Made by a program: the position numbers and the translations under genes. A stretch of DNA of 64,000 bases from Mucor racemosus (taxonomy: Eukaryota > Mucoromycota > Mucoromycetes > Mucorales > Mucoraceae): assembly GCA_027405735.1 (NCBI GenBank), contig JAPEHQ010000012.1, forward strand, positions 1,116,001 to 1,180,000. The letters are read 5' to 3'. This document shows positions 60,731-64,000 of this stretch, piece by piece. Below the pieces are notes generated by a model that saw only the letters and a program-made list of their open reading frames with translations, searched no databases and was not told the DNA's origin. The stretch's first letter is position 1; the number at the start of each line of letters is the position of its first letter.

Positions 60731-61521
60731 ATAATATATAGATTGACATATATACGTATAAAAAATATATTCTTTGCTTTTTTTTTTCTATAGATTTTAA
60801 AAGATTTTTTTTATATCATTGAGAACTTCGAACATGTATAACGCCTGCAAGATATATATCGCATTATGCATAGAATATTATAGAACTTTTTAAACATTGA
60901 AAAACTATTCGCAATAAGAGATACTTTATGTCATAAGGCGCAATTCATATCTCCACATGAATTTCATTATATTTAATGCTAGTGATTTTATGAATAATTG
61001 AGATAGCACGTAAATATGTTATGAATGTATAATATGCATGCAAATTCAATCATAAACATGTATAAATAAGGGACTTTTCTGTATTGCATGAATGTATACG
61101 TTAAAACTAGTTCTACAAAAACGAGAAGTACCCTAATTAATGATAATTGAGTCGGGTTTATTCTGCTTACCCTTTTCAGTAAGTATATCCACCTACTATT
61201 GCTTCGAATATTGTCAGGAATTCGGCTCAGTTAACAAATACCATACTTCCGTAAAGTGATACCTACCATACTGTCGGCACTATCAGATTAATCGTTTAGG
61301 AACTATTGATCGGTTGTGATTAAGATAAAATTATTCACAAGGCAATGATTCGTAAAATACATTTGCTTAAAATAAAGTATTTGCTATGTTTTATATAGCC
61401 AAGCCTTGACCAGTTTTATGCATGTGGATTGCAGTGCATATCCGAATTAGTATATAAGTATGAAGGTTCTTCTAAATAGTTTATTTCTGTATCTATATTC
61501 ATTTAAAATAAGATAGCGATA
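60731..61521. other. Intergenic region E2 to asparagine-synthetase-like gene
   Basis: No gene or repeat is seen. The right end holds the TATA box listed below. Confidence 0.55.
61451..61458 (+). promoter_or_regulatory. TATA box of the asparagine-synthetase-like gene
   Basis: TATATAAG lies 64 bases before the ATG at 61522. Confidence 0.5.
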
Positions 61522-63623
61522 ATGTGTGGGATTTCTTGCTTTTTTCAGTTTGATCAGAGCCAAAACAAAGCTGTTCTTAATGAAGAAAATCTAACCAAAT
61601 CTCTTCAATATATTAACCATCGCGGCCCTGATTCTAGTGGTACATATTTCTCTCCTTGTGGTCGTTCTGGTAAAGTACTAGGGTATATATAGATTTAACT
61701 ACTACTAATATAAGCATTTTAGGTCTTGGTCATGCTCGACTTTCCATCATTGATTTGGATAATGGTCAACAACCTCTTTCTAACCAAGAAGATGATTTAC
61801 ATGTTGTTGTAAGTGGTGAACTATATGATTATAACCGTATAAGAAGTGAACTTCAATCCAAAGGCTATCAATTCAAAACTGAGAGCGACAGTGAAATTGC
61901 TTTATGCTTGTATCAAGAATATGGATTGTCTTTTCTCGACCATTTGCGTGGTGAATTTGCCATTTGTATCTGGGATGCAAAGAAATGTCGATTTATACTT
62001 GCAAAAGATAGATTTGGTATCAAGCCTTTGTATTACACAATGGTAAAAGGGACACTCTTAGTTGCAAGTGAAGTTAAAGCTTTTCTTTCAATGGGTTGGG
62101 AACCTGAATGGGATGTTGACTCATTATTGAACAATGGCGTTATGTTTGATAATAGAACCTCATTTAAAGGTGTAAATAAATTACCACCAGCTCACTATAT
62201 GGTTGCCGCATCTACTGGTAATATACAAATCAGGCCTTACTGGTGCCAAAAATATCCAAACAAAACTGTAAAAGAGACTCGCAGTGTAGAATCTATGATT
62301 CATGGTGTTCGAGAACGTTTGATCAATTCTATCAAGCAAAGGTTGGTAGCAGATGTTCCTGTAGGAATATACCTTAGTGGTGGTATCGATAGTTCTTGCG
62401 TTGCAGGCATTGTTAAACAAATAAGAAAAGAAAACAACTCAAATGAAAAAGTCAAGGCCTTCTCTCTTGCTTTTGTGGATGATGATAATTTCAATGAAGG
62501 TCCAATTGCTGAAAGAACTGCAAAATTTTGTGATGCTGATCTCGAGATTCTCAAAGTAACAGAAAGCGACCTTTTAGATAACTTCGAAGAGTCAGTATGG
62601 CACGTAGAACATCCTCAATTTAATTTGAATGGTGTTGGAAAATTCATGCTATCGAAAATGGTTAGGGATCAAGGTTACAAGGTTGTTTTAACTGGTGAAG
62701 GTGCCGATGAGCATTTTGCTGGTTATATTCATTACCAACCCGACTATCTTCGCGAGGCTGATGAAACTTCTCCTAATGGCTTTGGTACACTTTCTAATGA
62801 AATGCGGAACAAGATGCTCCAAATGTTTGGTGCAAGACCAGAATTCCAGACATATAGTCAAAAAACAAACTTTACAGAGACGAATACTGTTAAGGGTGTG
62901 GCTCGTAGGATGGTTAATAACACAACTAGCCCGGCTCTCTTGGATTCAAGCTTCAGTTTAACGTACACATTTTACAAGGAGGCAGCCATAGAACGATACG
63001 GAACCCCAAATGCTTCTCTCGTTGTTTCAGAGGCGTTGAATGGTATTTCACGTAATAATGCATGTAGCAAATGGCATCCTCTTCATACCGCAATGAGTAT
63101 TCAATGTACTACTTTCTTTCCAAATTATGTACTGAATTCATTGGGTGATCGTGCTGAAATGGCTCATTCTGTCGAAGCTCGTCCTCCATTCTTGGATCAC
63201 GATCTATGTGATTATGTTAATAGTCTTCCTCCATCGGTTAAAGTCAAGATCAACGAAGATGGAAAATTAAAAGAAAAGTGGATTTTAAAAGAAGCTGTCA
63301 GACCTTTTGTAACCCAAGAAGTATATGAAGGTGTTAAAGGTCCATTCTTTGTGCCACCTTCAAAATCTCCAAATAGTACTTTTCTTCATTTATTGAACAA
63401 GAATTTAACTAAAGAAAAGATTGAAAAACTCGGTTGGATCAACTATGAAATTGTCAATGAAGCTAAAGAAAACTATTACAAAACCAACAATCTAAAGACA
63501 TATCAAGATCTTCTGACTGTAATGTCTTACGTAGTAATTTCTGAACGCTTCAATGTTGCAACTTCTACTTTTGAAAAAGTAGCATTCAATAAAGATCAGA
63601 TTGCCAACAAGAAAATCTCTTAA
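61522..63623 (+). CDS. Glutamine-dependent asparagine synthetase-like enzyme (class II amidotransferase plus synthetase)
   Basis: Two exons (61522-61669 and 61723-63623) give 682 residues. MCGIS provides the N-terminal nucleophile Cys2 after Met removal. NHRGPDSSG, LGHARLSIIDL and VSGELYDY mark the glutaminase domain, and DRFGIKPLYY its end. The synthetase domain has the PP-loop YLSGGIDSS near residue 267, LTGEGADEHFAGY, and near the end EMAHSVEARPPFLDH. Classical fungal or human ASNS is about 570 residues and has VNGEIYNH. The ELYDYNRIRSEL version, the length and the C-terminal KGPFFVPPSK place this in the second, bacterial-like AsnB group found in filamentous fungi. It may make asparagine or amidate another substrate. 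An AATAAA is at 63739. Confidence 0.88.
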
Positions 63624-63952
63624 CGTCCTACTGGTAGAATTTCTTCATTGTTGAAAAAGGTTGCATTCACAGCAGTTATAATTGTTCCTATCATATATAG
63701 TACTTATTTTGTATGATGCTTACCCAAATTATAATTACAATAAACATATTTTACATATCTTCTTGATGTATACTGCACAACATACGAGCTGTAATTTTAA
63801 AATAAGTTCACAGGATTAAAAAATATTATACAGGCAAATTGAATATATACCTCAAAATTATCTTGCAAAATGTTAAAATCGGTCGGCGTATTTTATGGAT
63901 AACAGTGGTAAAAATATACATGAAAATATTGTGGTTTTCTTATTAAGAGATA
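63624..63952. other. 3' region of the asparagine-synthetase-like gene
   Basis: It contains AATAAA at 63739-63744 and otherwise featureless A+T-rich DNA up to the start of repeat R1 copy E. Confidence 0.5.
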
Positions 63953-64000
63953 CTGTATGGATTGGTTGCATTATACTATCTGTTCCTAAATTTACTTTAT
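63953..64000 (+). repeat. Dispersed repeat R1, copy E (left edge only)
   Basis: The last 48 bases match the R1 phrase GCATTATGCTATCTATTCC followed by TAAATTTATTTTAT, as in copy C at 25550-25605. The copy continues beyond the window. Confidence 0.65.

Overview
The window reads as nuclear DNA of an early-diverging filamentous fungus, most likely Mucoromycota (Mucorales-like). The genes are eukaryotic, A+T-rich and split by many short GT-AG introns of roughly 50 to 80 bases, and the gene set (DNA2, TRF4-type poly(A) polymerase, RPN13, a VRL1-like sorting nexin, RapGAP, YANK kinase, laccase-like oxidase, LysM surface protein) is fungal. There are no bacterial operons, ribosome binding sites or CRISPR arrays. 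I worked out exon borders by reading splice sites and keeping the frame open. No alignment or database search was run, so family names rest on motif recognition.

Layout. 1-945: inverted copy of a dispersed repeat (R1). 1144-12662: a compact gene block with an MRM2-like rRNA methyltransferase, a convergent DHA2-type MFS transporter, TRF4/PAP, a small unrecognised protein, a FAD-dependent amine oxidase and a LysM/GPI-type surface protein. 12663-27809: about 15 kb without an intact gene. It holds R1 copies B and C, a composite element with degenerate fragments of a dynein intermediate-chain gene, a 968-bp foldback element, a tRNA-like pol III element and a four-unit tandem repeat. 27810-43986: a second gene block with NXT1/p15, DNA2, a RapGAP, a G-alpha subunit, a VRL1-like VPS9-ankyrin-PX protein and a YANK kinase. 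44100-52119: another repeat island with R1 copy D, an inverted second copy of the dynein-fragment element and its R4 flank. 52120-63623: a third gene block with casein kinase I, a multicopper oxidase, RPN13, mitochondrial branched-chain E2 and an asparagine-synthetase-like amidotransferase. A small MITE lies upstream of E2, and a further R1 copy starts at the right edge.

How the genes relate. This is ordinary eukaryotic gene order, not an operon or a metabolic cluster. Two themes recur by chance or loose clustering: membrane signalling and traffic (G-alpha, RapGAP, VRL1-like Rab5 GEF, acylated YANK kinase, casein kinase I) and nucleic-acid maintenance (MRM2, TRF4, NXT1, DNA2). The most unusual content is in the repeat islands. 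The two copies of the composite element share a near-identical 20-bp sequence at opposite ends and carry pieces of a host dynein gene, which suggests a gene-capturing DNA transposon.
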